This document shows, piece after piece, positions 18,789 to 28,919 of a stretch of DNA of 64,000 bases (position 1 is its first letter; each line of letters opens with the position of its first letter). Both the position numbers and the translations under genes were made by a program. Origin of the DNA: an uncultured Planctomycetota bacterium (lineage in GTDB: Bacteria > Planctomycetota > Phycisphaerae > UBA1845 > Fen-1342); assembly GCA_900696525.1 (NCBI GenBank), contig CAADGL010000022.1, forward strand, positions 1 to 64,000. The letters run 5' to 3'. The notes beneath the pieces are model-generated. The model was not told the DNA's origin and searched no databases. It worked only from the letters and a program-made list of their open reading frames with translations.

Positions 18789-19463
18789 TCAGCTCCGCTC
18801 CGGCAACCGGCGGATGTTCAGCCCGCCGGCCGCGTCGAGGCTGACCTCCCACAGCGACTTCTCGCGCATGCGGGCGGAGGGCGCCTCGCACTGGGCGACG
18901 CGCACGCCGTACTGCTGCGCCAGCTTCGGGTCGTCGACCATCTGCCAGAAGAGCGCCCACAGGCGGTCGTGCAGCGCCTGCACGGCCCGCGGGGCGTCGC
19001 TGGGCGGGCGCGTGTTGCGGTCGATCTCCGGGCCCGTGTCGGGGCTCTGCTGGTCGCCGAAGGCCCGGCGGAACATGGCGAGGCTCTCGCCGCGCGCGGC
19101 GTCTCCCTCGCCGACGAGTTGCGGCTCGAACTTGATGACCAGGGCCTCGAAGTAGATCTGCTCTCCGACAACCTCGAGCGCCAGCGGCTTGCCGAGCGCG
19201 TTGTTCGGGCCGATCTCCTGCCACAGCAGTGTTGTGACCGTGCGGCTGCGCTCGTCGCGGCGCTGGCTGAGCACCTCGACCTGGGCCACGCGCCGCGCGG
19301 CGCTCAGCCGCCGGGCGTACTCGCGCAGCTCGGCCTTCTCGCGCTCCAGGGCGCTGACCTGCGCCCGCAGCCGCGCCGCCTCGACGTTGCTGAGCGTCAT
19401 GATCGTCAGCGCCGTGGCGCTCAGCACCACGATCGAACCGAGAACGTAGCTGATCCAGCGCAT
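18789..19463 (-). CDS. Single-pass membrane coiled-coil protein, unknown
   Basis: A 224-residue protein with one N-terminal membrane helix (WISYVLGSIVVLSATALTIM). A coiled coil follows (VEAARLRAQVSALEREKAELREYARRLSAA), then a soluble C-terminal domain with no motif I recognise. GGGAGG lies 7 bases before the ATG at 19463, which decides the start. It sits just upstream of ruvB on the same strand and may be cotranscribed with it. The topology suggests a periplasmic domain held at the inner membrane. Confidence 0.65.
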   Translation of the reverse strand: MRWISYVLGSIVVLSATALTIMTLSNVEAARLRAQVSALEREKAELREYARRLSAARRVAQVEVLSQRRDERSRTVTTLLWQEIGPNNALGKPLALEVVGEQIYFEALVIKFEPQLVGEGDAARGESLAMFRRAFGDQQSPDTGPEIDRNTRPPSDAPRAVQALHDRLWALFWQMVDDPKLAQQYGVRVAQCEAPSARMREKSLWEVSLDAAGGLNIRRLPERS

Positions 19464-19601
19464 CGTGCGGCCTCCCAGCCCCGGCCTCGTCGCCGCGACG
19501 CACGCCTCCCTGCGCGCCGTCGCCGCGCCGCGCCCCATTTATACCACCCGCGGCCGCGCCGGGCGGCGCGACGCGACGGCCGAATCCAGCGCGGCGGGCG
19601 C

Positions 19602-20414
19602 TCAGGCGCGCGGTTCAGCCCACAGGCGGGCGGTGTGCGCATCGTCGTGCCAGCCCTCATCCGAACAACGGATGTGCCAGCCACTGAAAAGCGCGGGCAG
19701 CTCGCCAGGACGCAGGACGAGCCCCTCCCGCGCCGGCCGGCCGTGCCGCTCGCGGTGCAGCGTCGTGAACGTCTCGCACACGAGACCCCCGCCCGGCGCC
19801 AGCCAATCGCGCACCCGAGCCAGCAGCGGGCGGTTCAGGTAGCGGAACACCGACACGAGGTCGAACGGCCCGGCAGCCGCCAGGTCCGCGATCGCCGCAT
19901 GCGCTTCGAGATCGGCCTGGCGCCACTCAACCACGCTTCGCTTCAGATACCGGCGCTCCAGGTCACGGCTCAGGTCGAGTGCGTCGGGCAGCACATCGAC
20001 CGCCGTCACGCGCCACCCGCGATCCGCCAGCCACACCGCGTCGCGCCCACAGCCGCACGCCACGTCGAGCGCGCGCCCCGTCGGCAGCTCCGGCGCCACC
20101 TGCTCCAGAAACGCCGTCGGCGACCAGAGTCGGCCGATGGCCGGCTCTGCGCCGTCGGCGTCTTCGGCTTCGTACTCGAAGTGCTCCGCCGGTGCGGCTT
20201 TTCGCCCCAGCGCCACCAGCGCCGCGACGGCGGCGGCGGCCAGGTCTGCCGCGGCCGCGACCCGCACCGGCACACGCCGCGGCGGCAGCTCGTGCGTGCG
20301 AGCGGACAGCTCACTGAGCGGGATACTCACGGCATCGCGGATCGGACGTGCGTCGGCGGCCGGCGGCTCCCGCGGGTCGAGATAGCGGCGGAGAACCAGG
20401 CGCGGTGCCGCCAC
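19602..20414 (-). CDS. Rhodanese-remnant / class I methyltransferase fusion
   Basis: A 270-residue protein. The first ~75 residues look like a degenerate rhodanese domain (YLDPREPPAADARPIRDAVSIPL...ELPPRRVPVRV) with no active-site cysteine. The rest is a class I SAM-dependent methyltransferase of the TehB/UbiG-like small-molecule type: motif I LDVACGCGRDAVWLADRGW, acidic VTAVDVLPDAL, then FDLVSVFRYLNRPLL and WLAPGGGLVCETFTTLH. Start codon lies 3 bases after the stop of the EVE-domain gene, so the two are cotranscribed and probably coupled. Substrate is unknown; nothing suggests DNA specificity. Confidence 0.8.
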   Translation of the reverse strand: MAAPRLVLRRYLDPREPPAADARPIRDAVSIPLSELSARTHELPPRRVPVRVAAAADLAAAAVAALVALGRKAAPAEHFEYEAEDADGAEPAIGRLWSPTAFLEQVAPELPTGRALDVACGCGRDAVWLADRGWRVTAVDVLPDALDLSRDLERRYLKRSVVEWRQADLEAHAAIADLAAAGPFDLVSVFRYLNRPLLARVRDWLAPGGGLVCETFTTLHRERHGRPAREGLVLRPGELPALFSGWHIRCSDEGWHDDAHTARLWAEPRA

Positions 20415-20417
20415 GGG

Positions 20418-20837
20418 TCACTTCCGCGCCGGACCGGCCTCGCCGGCCATGGCGAGCAGTCGCTGCCACTGGGCCGCGGTGACGGGCATGACCGACAGCC
20501 GCGCCTGGCGCACGAGGGCGAAGTCGGCGAAGAAGGGGTCGGACTTCACTTCCGCGAGGGTGACCGGCCGCTTCAGCCAACCGGAGAACGTCAGGTCGAC
20601 GATGGCGCTGCCGGCGTCATTCGGGTCGTCGCGGGGCGTGCTGGCGACGCAACCGGTCGCGACAACGGCCTTCTCCTTGCCGGTGTGATAGATGAGCAGC
20701 AGGTCGCCCGGGGTCATGGACCGCAAGTGCCGGAGCGCGACCGGGTTGTGCACGCCGTCCCAGGCCGCGCGACCGTCGCGTTCGAGGTCGCGGGCGGAGT
20801 AGTCGTCCGGATCGCTCTTGACCAGCCAGTGGTTCAT
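20418..20837 (-). CDS. EVE-domain protein
   Basis: A 139-residue protein that is a complete EVE domain of the thymocyte nuclear protein 1 / PUA-like group: MNHWLVKSDPDDYSARDLER, WDGVHNPVALRHLRSMTPGDLLLIYHTGKEKAVVATGCV, and a C-terminal SDPFFADFALVRQARLSVMPV. EVE domains bind modified bases in DNA or RNA. It is between a 40-residue lipoprotein gene (34 bases upstream) and the methyltransferase (3 bases downstream) in one minus-strand unit. A link between reader and methyltransferase is suggested only by position. Confidence 0.9.
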   Translation of the reverse strand: MNHWLVKSDPDDYSARDLERDGRAAWDGVHNPVALRHLRSMTPGDLLLIYHTGKEKAVVATGCVASTPRDDPNDAGSAIVDLTFSGWLKRPVTLAEVKSDPFFADFALVRQARLSVMPVTAAQWQRLLAMAGEAGPARK

Positions 20838-20871
20838 GCGACTTTGCCGGCTGAGGCCCGGCCGGCGGCGG

Positions 20872-20994
20872 CTACACCCAGACGTCGACGATGTCGAAGG
20901 CCAGCAGGATGGTGTCGAGCACCTGGCAGCCGGTCTGGAGCACGGCGCCGCTCGCCAGAGTCACGAGCAGGATCAGCCATTTCCGCTGCGTCAT
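20872..20994 (-). CDS. 40-residue putative lipoprotein
   Basis: A very short gene: MTQRKWLILLVTLASGAVLQ is followed by TGC, then a 16-residue hydrophobic tail ending DIVDVWV. GGAGG lies 8 bases before the ATG, which is strong support for translation. The TGC cysteine after a hydrophobic stretch looks like a lipobox, although the -3 residue is Gln rather than Leu. The EVE gene follows 34 bases later. I know no function. Confidence 0.55.
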   Translation of the reverse strand: MTQRKWLILLVTLASGAVLQTGCQVLDTILLAFDIVDVWV

Positions 20995-21159
20995 GAGCGT
21001 ACCTCCGTGTTTCGACTGCGGATTGTACGCGGCGGCCGCGAGCCGGACAGCCGCGGGCCGGCGGAAAAATGGCGGCGGGGGCATTGAGCTGCGGCTGGTG
21101 GCCGATCGCGGCGGCATCCGCTAGCATCCGTCCACAACGCGAAACGAAGCGAGCGGACA

Positions 21160-22749
21160 TTGGCCAGGCCTGAGCAGGATTACTATCGATACTGCCCGGG
21201 GGAGGAAGCCATCCGGATCTCGGAGGCGATCTGCGTCGGCCGGCGGCGCGCCAACTTCCACAAGTGCCCGGGCTGCCAGTTCAACGACGACGAGCGCGGC
21301 GCGCCCGGCCGGCCCGTGTCCGTCGAGGCGGTGCGGCCGAGCGCGCCGCGCGGAGGCGAGGCGACCGCGGCGATGCTGAACAAAGTCTTCAAGGCCTACG
21401 ACGTGCGGGCGGTCGTGCCCGATCCGCTGAACGAGGACGTGGCCTGGCGCATCGGCAACGCCACCGCCCAGTTTCTGCGCAGCCTGCTGAGCGGTTATGA
21501 CCGCAGCGACAGCGAGATGAACACGCTGGTCGTCGGGCGCGACATGCGCAAGAGCAGCCCCGACCTGGCGCGAGCCTTCATCGAGGGCGTCGTGGCGACC
21601 AACACCGCGGTGATCGACATCGGCATGATCGACACCTCGCAGATCTACTTCGCGGCCAACTACATGAAGTGCTGCGGCGCCGTGCAGACCACCGCCAGCC
21701 ACAACCCGGCCAACTACAACGGCTTCAAGATCTGCGGCCTCAAGGGCAAGCCCATCGGGGCCGAGAGCGGCCTGGGCGAGATCCAGCGCATCGCCGGCGC
21801 GATCTCGCGCCATCGCGTGCCCAAGCTCGAAGGCGTGCGCCAGGTCGACCTCTCCGAGCCGTACCGGGCCTACCTGCGCCGTTTCCTGCACCCGATCCGC
21901 CCGCTGACGGTGGTGGTCGATGCCTCGAACGGCATGGCGGGACGCTGGTTCCCGATCGTCTTCTCCGACGTGCCCAACCTGCGCGTCGTGCGGCTGAACT
22001 TCGAGCACGACGGCGAGTTCGCGCACCCGCCGAACCCGCTCGTGCCCGCCAACCTTGCGCAGCTCCGCGCCGCCGTCCGCGAGGAGCAGGCCGATTTCGG
22101 CGCGTGTTTCGACGGCGATGCCGACCGCTGCATCTTCGTCGACGAGCGGGGCGAGATCGTCCGCTGCGACCTCGTGACGGCCCTGCTGGCGGAGGAGTAC
22201 CTGCGCGGCGTGCGGCACGGGACGGTGGTGTTCGACCTGCGTTCGAGCTGGATCGTGCCGGAGCGCGTGCGCGAGCTTGGGGGGATCCCCAAGCGGCAGC
22301 GCGTCGGCCACGTGTACATGAAGCGCGCCATGGCCGAGAGCGACGCGGTCTTCGGCGGCGAGTTGAGCGGCCACTTCTACTACCGCGACTTCTGGTACTG
22401 CGACTCGGGGTTGTTGACGTTCATCGCGGTGCTCAACGTGCTGACGCGCAGCGGAAAATCGCTCGGCGAGCTGATCCGCCCGCTGAACATCTACGCCTCC
22501 AGCGGCGAGCTGAATTTCGAGACGCCCGACAAGGAAGGCGTGCTGCGGAGCGTGACGAGCCGCTACGCCGACGGCGAGATCGACCGGCTGGACGGCGTGA
22601 CCGTGCAGTACCCGAACTGGTGGTTCAACCTGCGGCCGTCCAACACCGAGCCGGTGATCCGCCTGAACATGGAGGCCTCCGACCCGCAACTGCTCACCGA
22701 GAAGCTGGCCGAGCTTACCCCGATGCTGGGGCGCCCCGTGGAGCATTGA
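21160..22749 (+). CDS. Phosphomannomutase/phosphoglucomutase, N-terminal C4 module
   Basis: A 529-residue alpha-D-phosphohexomutase, converting sugar 1- and 6-phosphates. The active-site loop is TTASHNPANYNGFK (Ser180 takes the phosphate). The metal loop is DGDADR (318-323), the sugar-binding loop GELSGHFYYRD, and the phosphate-binding loop RPSNTEPVIRLN. The first ~70 residues are extra: Cys12, Cys25, Cys36 and Cys39 lie in YCPGEEAIRISEAICVGRRR and ANFHKCPGCQFNDDER, a zinc- or cluster-type pattern. The start is a TTG at 21160; a downstream ATG at 21373 would delete the cysteine module. The stop overlaps the next gene as TGATG. Confidence 0.87.
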   Translation: MARPEQDYYRYCPGEEAIRISEAICVGRRRANFHKCPGCQFNDDERGAPGRPVSVEAVRPSAPRGGEATAAMLNKVFKAYDVRAVVPDPLNEDVAWRIGNATAQFLRSLLSGYDRSDSEMNTLVVGRDMRKSSPDLARAFIEGVVATNTAVIDIGMIDTSQIYFAANYMKCCGAVQTTASHNPANYNGFKICGLKGKPIGAESGLGEIQRIAGAISRHRVPKLEGVRQVDLSEPYRAYLRRFLHPIRPLTVVVDASNGMAGRWFPIVFSDVPNLRVVRLNFEHDGEFAHPPNPLVPANLAQLRAAVREEQADFGACFDGDADRCIFVDERGEIVRCDLVTALLAEEYLRGVRHGTVVFDLRSSWIVPERVRELGGIPKRQRVGHVYMKRAMAESDAVFGGELSGHFYYRDFWYCDSGLLTFIAVLNVLTRSGKSLGELIRPLNIYASSGELNFETPDKEGVLRSVTSRYADGEIDRLDGVTVQYPNWWFNLRPSNTEPVIRLNMEASDPQLLTEKLAELTPMLGRPVEH

Positions 22750-24002
22750 TGTCCGTCGCCCAAACACGCCCCGACAACCAGGCGTTCTTTCACGCGCAGC
22801 TCCCCAGCGGCATCGAGCTGGCCGTCGATCCCCTCCCGGAGCGCAACGTCGCCGCGATCATCTTTCGCGTGCTGGCGGGCGTGTCCGACGAACCCGCCGA
22901 CCTCAACGGCATCGGCATGATCGTCGAACGCACGCTGTCCAAGGGTACGCAGGTGCGCGACGGCCGCGCCCTGGCCGACGCCTTCGACCTGCTCGGCGCC
23001 CAGTGGGGCAGCGCCAGCGGACGCCAGTCGATGATGGTGCGGACGCTCTCCCTGCCCGAGTTCGCCCTCGACGTCGTCGACCTCGTCGCCGAGATGCTCT
23101 CGCAGCCTACCTTCCCCGACGAGGCCTGCCGCGTCGCCGTCCAGCTCGCCCTCGAACAGCGCAAGCACCTCGACGACGATCCCAACGACCTGCTGCGCAT
23201 GCACGTCGCCCAGGCCACGCTCGGACCGGTCTACGGCCGGCACACCGGCGGCCAGCTCGACACGCTCCCGCGCATCACGCCCGACTCCGTACGCGCCCAC
23301 TGGCAGACGCTCTACCACGCCGGACGCCTCCAGGTCGCTGCGGCCGGCCCGCTCGACCCCGAACGCCTCGCCGCGCACGTAGAAAAACGCTTCTCCGGCC
23401 TGCGCCGCGCCCCCGCCGAGGGCCGCGACCCGGCCGATTTCGAGCTCCCCGCGCAGCGCACGCACATCCCCAAGGAGCTCCAGCAGCAGTACATCTCGCT
23501 CAGCCTCCCCGGCCTGCCCAAGGACCACCCCGAGTTCGCCGTCGAGCAGGTGCTCATCGGCGTGCTCAGCGGCGGCATGAGCGGGCGGCTCTTCACCGAG
23601 GTGCGCGAGAAGCTCGGGCTGGTCTACTGGGTGGCGGCGTGGCACGAGCAGCCCCGCGGCAAGGGACTGATCCATCTCGGCGCCAGCACCACCCCGGAAC
23701 GCTGTCACCAGACCTTCGAGACGCTGCTGCGCGAGCTGCGGCGGGTGACCGAAGACCTCGACGAGGCCGAGACGCGCCGGGCGCGCAACGCCCTCGTGGC
23801 CCAGGCGATGACGGAGGACGACCTGACGCGCGCCCGGGCGGGCGGGCTCAGCGACGACCTGTTTCACTTCTCGCGGCCGATCGGCCTGGAGCCCAAGCTC
23901 GACGCCGTGCGGGCCGTGACCGTCGAGCAGGTGCGCGACTACGCCGCGCGGCTGCCGCTCGATCGCGTCTGCACCGTGACGCTCGGCCCGCGGCCGCTGT
24001 AG
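22749..24002 (+). CDS. M16-family peptidase homolog, probably inactive
   Basis: A 417-residue protein with the two-lobed M16 (pitrilysin/processing-peptidase) layout. The zinc motif HXXEH of active members reads MIVER (residues 57-61): the glutamate stays but both histidines are Met57 and Arg61. The second-lobe signature SGGMSGRLFTEVREKLGLVYW is well kept. Such proteins normally act as the non-catalytic partner of an active M16 subunit, but none is encoded here. The start overlaps the previous stop by one base (TGATG), so translation is coupled to the phosphohexomutase. Confidence 0.87.
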   Translation: MSVAQTRPDNQAFFHAQLPSGIELAVDPLPERNVAAIIFRVLAGVSDEPADLNGIGMIVERTLSKGTQVRDGRALADAFDLLGAQWGSASGRQSMMVRTLSLPEFALDVVDLVAEMLSQPTFPDEACRVAVQLALEQRKHLDDDPNDLLRMHVAQATLGPVYGRHTGGQLDTLPRITPDSVRAHWQTLYHAGRLQVAAAGPLDPERLAAHVEKRFSGLRRAPAEGRDPADFELPAQRTHIPKELQQQYISLSLPGLPKDHPEFAVEQVLIGVLSGGMSGRLFTEVREKLGLVYWVAAWHEQPRGKGLIHLGASTTPERCHQTFETLLRELRRVTEDLDEAETRRARNALVAQAMTEDDLTRARAGGLSDDLFHFSRPIGLEPKLDAVRAVTVEQVRDYAARLPLDRVCTVTLGPRPL

Positions 24003-24035
24003 CGGCCGCTCGCCCGGTCGCCGGCGGCGCGTCGC

Positions 24036-24656
24036 TCACGCCGGCAGGAACAGCGCCGCGCACATCAGCACCCACACGCCGTCGAGGAAATGCCAGTACA
24101 TGCTGCACAGCCGCACGCCGGTGTGACGCTCGGCCGAGTAGCATCCGCCGAAGCTGCGGGCGGTCACGAACGCCAGAGGGGCGAGGCCGCCGAGCACGTG
24201 CACGAAATGCAGGATCGTCAGGGCATAGAAAAGGGCGACGAGCATGTTCGCGTCGCTGCCCAGTCCGCGGGCGCTGAGCACGGCCCAGTTCAGGCCCTGG
24301 CACGCCAGGAACGCCACTCCCAGGGCCGTCGTGAGCAGCAGACCGGTCCGCAGCCCGCGCTGCCGCCCGCCGCGGATGCTGCGCTGCGCCCAGTGCAGGC
24401 TGGCGCTGCTGGCCAGCAGCACGGCGGTGCTGATCAGCAGGCCGACCCGCGGCAGCTCAACGGCCCCGGGCCGCGGCCAGGCCGGTCCGCCTTGGATGCG
24501 GTAGTACAGGAACAGCACGAAGGCCGCCGCGAAGAACACGGCCAGCGAGGCGAGAAAGGCCCACATGGGGAGCGTCGGCGGCACAGCCCCACCGCGGCGC
24601 TCCGGCCCGTACCAGTCGCTGCCGAAATTCGAGGTGGAAAGCAGGCAAAACAGCAT
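24036..24656 (-). CDS. Second cytochrome oxidase subunit III-like protein
   Basis: A 206-residue integral membrane protein of the heme-copper oxidase subunit III family. It shows five to six helices and the family motifs LTILHFVHVLGGLAPLAF and HTGVRLCSMYWHFLDGVWVLMCAALF at the C-terminus. It is the last gene of the act-cox operon, 25 bases after coxD. coxC earlier in the operon also encodes subunit III, so this may replace helices or serve in assembly. Start is the ATG at 24656; a later ATG at the first helix is possible. Confidence 0.8.
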   Translation of the reverse strand: MLFCLLSTSNFGSDWYGPERRGGAVPPTLPMWAFLASLAVFFAAAFVLFLYYRIQGGPAWPRPGAVELPRVGLLISTAVLLASSASLHWAQRSIRGGRQRGLRTGLLLTTALGVAFLACQGLNWAVLSARGLGSDANMLVALFYALTILHFVHVLGGLAPLAFVTARSFGGCYSAERHTGVRLCSMYWHFLDGVWVLMCAALFLPA

Positions 24657-24681
24657 GGCACGCGCCCGTGGCCCAAGCGGC

Positions 24682-25035
24682 TCAGGGCCCGCGCGAGAGC
24701 TCGACCTGCCGCCAGTGAATCTCGTCGCGGTACTGCTCGGTGTCGATCGTCGAAAGTCCCAGGAACAGGATCACGAACAGCACGCAGGCGCCCAGGATGA
24801 TCGAGTTGAAGGGGCGGTCGTAGCGCAGGTGCATGAAATACAGGCAGACGAGCGCCGCCTTCACCGTCGCGATGATCAGCGCGATGCTCAGGTTGAGCGT
24901 GCCGCCCAGGTCGACGCGCGTCACCAGCACGGTCAGGATCGTGAGGATGATCAGCGCCGCAAACGTGAACACCAGCATGTAGACGGGCATGATGTGCCCG
25001 CCGCCGTGACTTCCGCCATGCGCGTCGCCCGCCAT
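24682..25035 (-). CDS. coxD: Cytochrome c oxidase subunit IV
   Basis: A 117-residue membrane protein of the prokaryotic subunit IV type. It has three helices: YMLVFTFAALIILTILTVLV, LSIALIIATVKAALVCLYFMHL and IILGACVLFVILFLGLS. The middle helix ends in the family motif ALVCLYFMHLRYD. The short N-terminus is Gly/His-rich (AGDAHGGSHGGGHIMP). The ATG at 25035 was chosen because GGGAGG is 6 bases upstream; another ATG abuts that site directly. Confidence 0.87.
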   Translation of the reverse strand: MAGDAHGGSHGGGHIMPVYMLVFTFAALIILTILTVLVTRVDLGGTLNLSIALIIATVKAALVCLYFMHLRYDRPFNSIILGACVLFVILFLGLSTIDTEQYRDEIHWRQVELSRGP

Positions 25036-25072
25036 CGCCATCCTCCCGTTCGTCCCTCGCCCCGCCTGTGGC

Positions 25073-26023
25073 CTAGTGAATCAGGTACAGCAGCGGGAAC
25101 AGGAAAATCCAGATCAGGTCCACCAGGTGCCAATACAGCCCGCCAAGGTCCACCGGCGTGTAGTAGCCGGCGTGGTAGCGCCCCTGGACGGCGCCGACCA
25201 GCACGCAACTCAGAACCACCATGCCCGCCAGCACGTGCAGCCCGTGCAGCCCCGTCAGGCAGAAGTAGATGCCGTAGAAAATGTGCTCGTTGTGCACGTC
25301 CGCCGGCTTCGGCCCGCCGTGACCCTTGTCGTGTCCCCCCGCCGTGAGCGTCGACAGCTTCACGCCGCCCCGCGGCAACTGGTTCGGCTCGGCCAGCGAG
25401 GTGCGCTCCGGCTGGAATGCGGCGGATGGCCCGTGACCGGCGGCCGGCGCGGCCGCGCCGTGCGCCGGGTCCGTCGGGCGCGCGTCCGAGCCATGGGCAG
25501 CGCCGGACGCCGCGGCGTGAGCGTCGGCGGCGCCGGCGTCGGCGGCGTGGTCGTCGGCGGCGTGGTCGTCGTGCTGGGCCGGCTGGTAGAGTCGGCCCCA
25601 GAGCTTGCCGTGCTGGAACTTCTCGTTGTACTCGATGGCCTTGATGACCATGAAGCCGGCGGCGCCGGCGAGGGTGAGGATCAGGCAGATCACGAGCCCC
25701 GGGCGGTTGGACTTCTGGGCGCACCAGACGCCGAGTGCCATGGTGAAGCTGCTGGCGATGAGGATGATGGTGTTGAGCGCGCCCCAGAAGACGCTGAGCG
25801 ACTTGTGCGCGTAGGCGAAGATCTCCGGGTGGTTGAAGCGGTACACGGTGTAGGCGCAGAACAGCCCGCTGAAGAACAGCACTTCGGTGCCCAGGAACAG
25901 CCACATCCCGAGCTTGCTGGCCTCGAACTGCTGCGCGCTGGTGTCGAAGTGGTGTTGCACGTGCGACGGGTGCCCGAGCTCGTGCGCCGCCGCGTGTCCG
26001 CCTGTCGCTGCGATGTCCGCCAT
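25073..26023 (-). CDS. coxC: Cytochrome c oxidase subunit III with His-rich loop
   Basis: A 316-residue subunit III of the aa3/caa3-type oxidase. N-terminal helices carry FEASKLGMWLFLGTEVLFFSGLF and C-terminal helices carry IFYGIYFCLTGLHGLHVLAGM and GGLYWHLVDLIWIFLFPLLYL. Between them is an unusual hydrophilic insertion of about 90 residues, rich in His, Asp and Ala (for example HDDHAADDHAADAGAADAHA). GAGG lies 5 bases before the ATG at 26023; an upstream start in frame is less likely. The gene lies between coxA and coxD. Confidence 0.93.
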   Translation of the reverse strand: MADIAATGGHAAAHELGHPSHVQHHFDTSAQQFEASKLGMWLFLGTEVLFFSGLFCAYTVYRFNHPEIFAYAHKSLSVFWGALNTIILIASSFTMALGVWCAQKSNRPGLVICLILTLAGAAGFMVIKAIEYNEKFQHGKLWGRLYQPAQHDDHAADDHAADAGAADAHAAASGAAHGSDARPTDPAHGAAAPAAGHGPSAAFQPERTSLAEPNQLPRGGVKLSTLTAGGHDKGHGGPKPADVHNEHIFYGIYFCLTGLHGLHVLAGMVVLSCVLVGAVQGRYHAGYYTPVDLGGLYWHLVDLIWIFLFPLLYLIH

Positions 26024-26111
26024 AACGCCTCTATTCGATACCGTTGCGCCGCACAACAGGCCGCGGCGCGCTCCTCATGCCGTCCGCGCCGGACCGGGCC
26101 CGGCGCGCCGT

Positions 26112-27836
<1,725 letters not shown>

Positions 27837-27845
27837 GTCTCTCCG

Positions 27846-28919
27846 TCACGGCTTCTGATAGTCGTCGCGCAGCGTCTTGATGAAGGCGATCAGGGCGTCG
27901 ATCTCGCGGTCGTTGACGCGCTGCGGCCCCATGATGTTGTCGTAGCCGGCGACGATCTTGGCCCCGGGGTTCACGATCGACTCGCGCAGGTAGTTCTCAT
28001 CCGCGATCGACGACCCGTCGCGTAAAAGCACCTTGTGCCCGTACACGTTCCACCACGTCGGCCCGTTGCGCGACGGCGCATCCTTCGTGATCGTGTGGCA
28101 CTGCGCGCAGCCCTTCTTCTCGTACAGCCGCCGGCCGTGCTCCACCGGCGTCACCAGCCGGGCGGCCAGGTCCGGATCGGTCTTGCGCAGCTCCTCGATG
28201 AAGCCTTCGGGGTCCTTCACGTACGCCTCGTACTGCTCCGGCGTGAGCTGCTTGAGCGGGTCGGCGTTGGCCAGCCAGGCGTCGAAGTCCTCGCGCGACG
28301 GATGCACGATCACTTTCGCCTTCATGTCCGAGTGGCTCGTGCCGCAGTACTCGGCGCAGAAGAGGTGATGCTCGGTCGTGCGCCCCTGGGCCCCCTTGGC
28401 CGTGAACCACAGGGTCGAGTAGCGCCCGGGCACGACGTCGCGCTTCACCCGGAAATCCGGAATGTAGCAACTGTGGATCACGTCCTCCGATCGCATCACC
28501 AGCCGGATCGGGACCCCCGCCGGGACGTGCAGGTTGTTGTCGTCGTAGTTGTTCGGATAAACGAAGCGCCACGACCACTTCTGCGCGATCACGTTGATGT
28601 CGTAGGCGTTGTTCGGGGCGACGCGCGCATCCATGAAGCCCGTGAAGCCCCACCAGAACATCGGGATCAGCAGGATCGTCGGAATGATCGTCCAGGTCAG
28701 CTCCAGCGCCGTGTTGTGTGAGACGTTGCTCTCCGGGCCGTGCTCCTCATGCCGGCGACGGTAGCGCCACATGAACCAGAACATCCCCCCGGCGATGATG
28801 ATGAAGAAAACCAGTGAAACCCAGAAGATGAAGTAAAAGAGCCAGTCAACGACCCAGGCGCCTTCGGCTCCCTGCATCGGCATCCAGAAATCGCCCCGTG
28901 CCAACAACGCGCTCATCAT
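27846..28919 (-). CDS. coxB: Cytochrome c oxidase subunit II with fused heme c
   Basis: A 357-residue subunit II of the caa3 kind. Two N-terminal membrane helices precede a CuA domain with ligands His149, Cys188, Glu190, Cys192, His196 and Met199 (FCAEYCGTSHSDM). A C-terminal cytochrome c domain has CAQCH (271-275) and a likely Met ligand in YDNIMGPQ. The start at 28919 overlaps the sco stop as ATGA, which suggests coupling; an in-frame TTG 12 bases upstream touches its ribosome site and is less likely. Electrons would come from actDE heme c. Confidence 0.95.
   Translation of the reverse strand: MMSALLARGDFWMPMQGAEGAWVVDWLFYFIFWVSLVFFIIIAGGMFWFMWRYRRRHEEHGPESNVSHNTALELTWTIIPTILLIPMFWWGFTGFMDARVAPNNAYDINVIAQKWSWRFVYPNNYDDNNLHVPAGVPIRLVMRSEDVIHSCYIPDFRVKRDVVPGRYSTLWFTAKGAQGRTTEHHLFCAEYCGTSHSDMKAKVIVHPSREDFDAWLANADPLKQLTPEQYEAYVKDPEGFIEELRKTDPDLAARLVTPVEHGRRLYEKKGCAQCHTITKDAPSRNGPTWWNVYGHKVLLRDGSSIADENYLRESIVNPGAKIVAGYDNIMGPQRVNDREIDALIAFIKTLRDDYQKP

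Noticed and set aside
21669-24002. An apparent 777-residue peptidase with a long N-terminal extension
   Set aside because: The extension is an out-of-frame reading of the phosphohexomutase; the real start overlaps that gene's stop at 22749.
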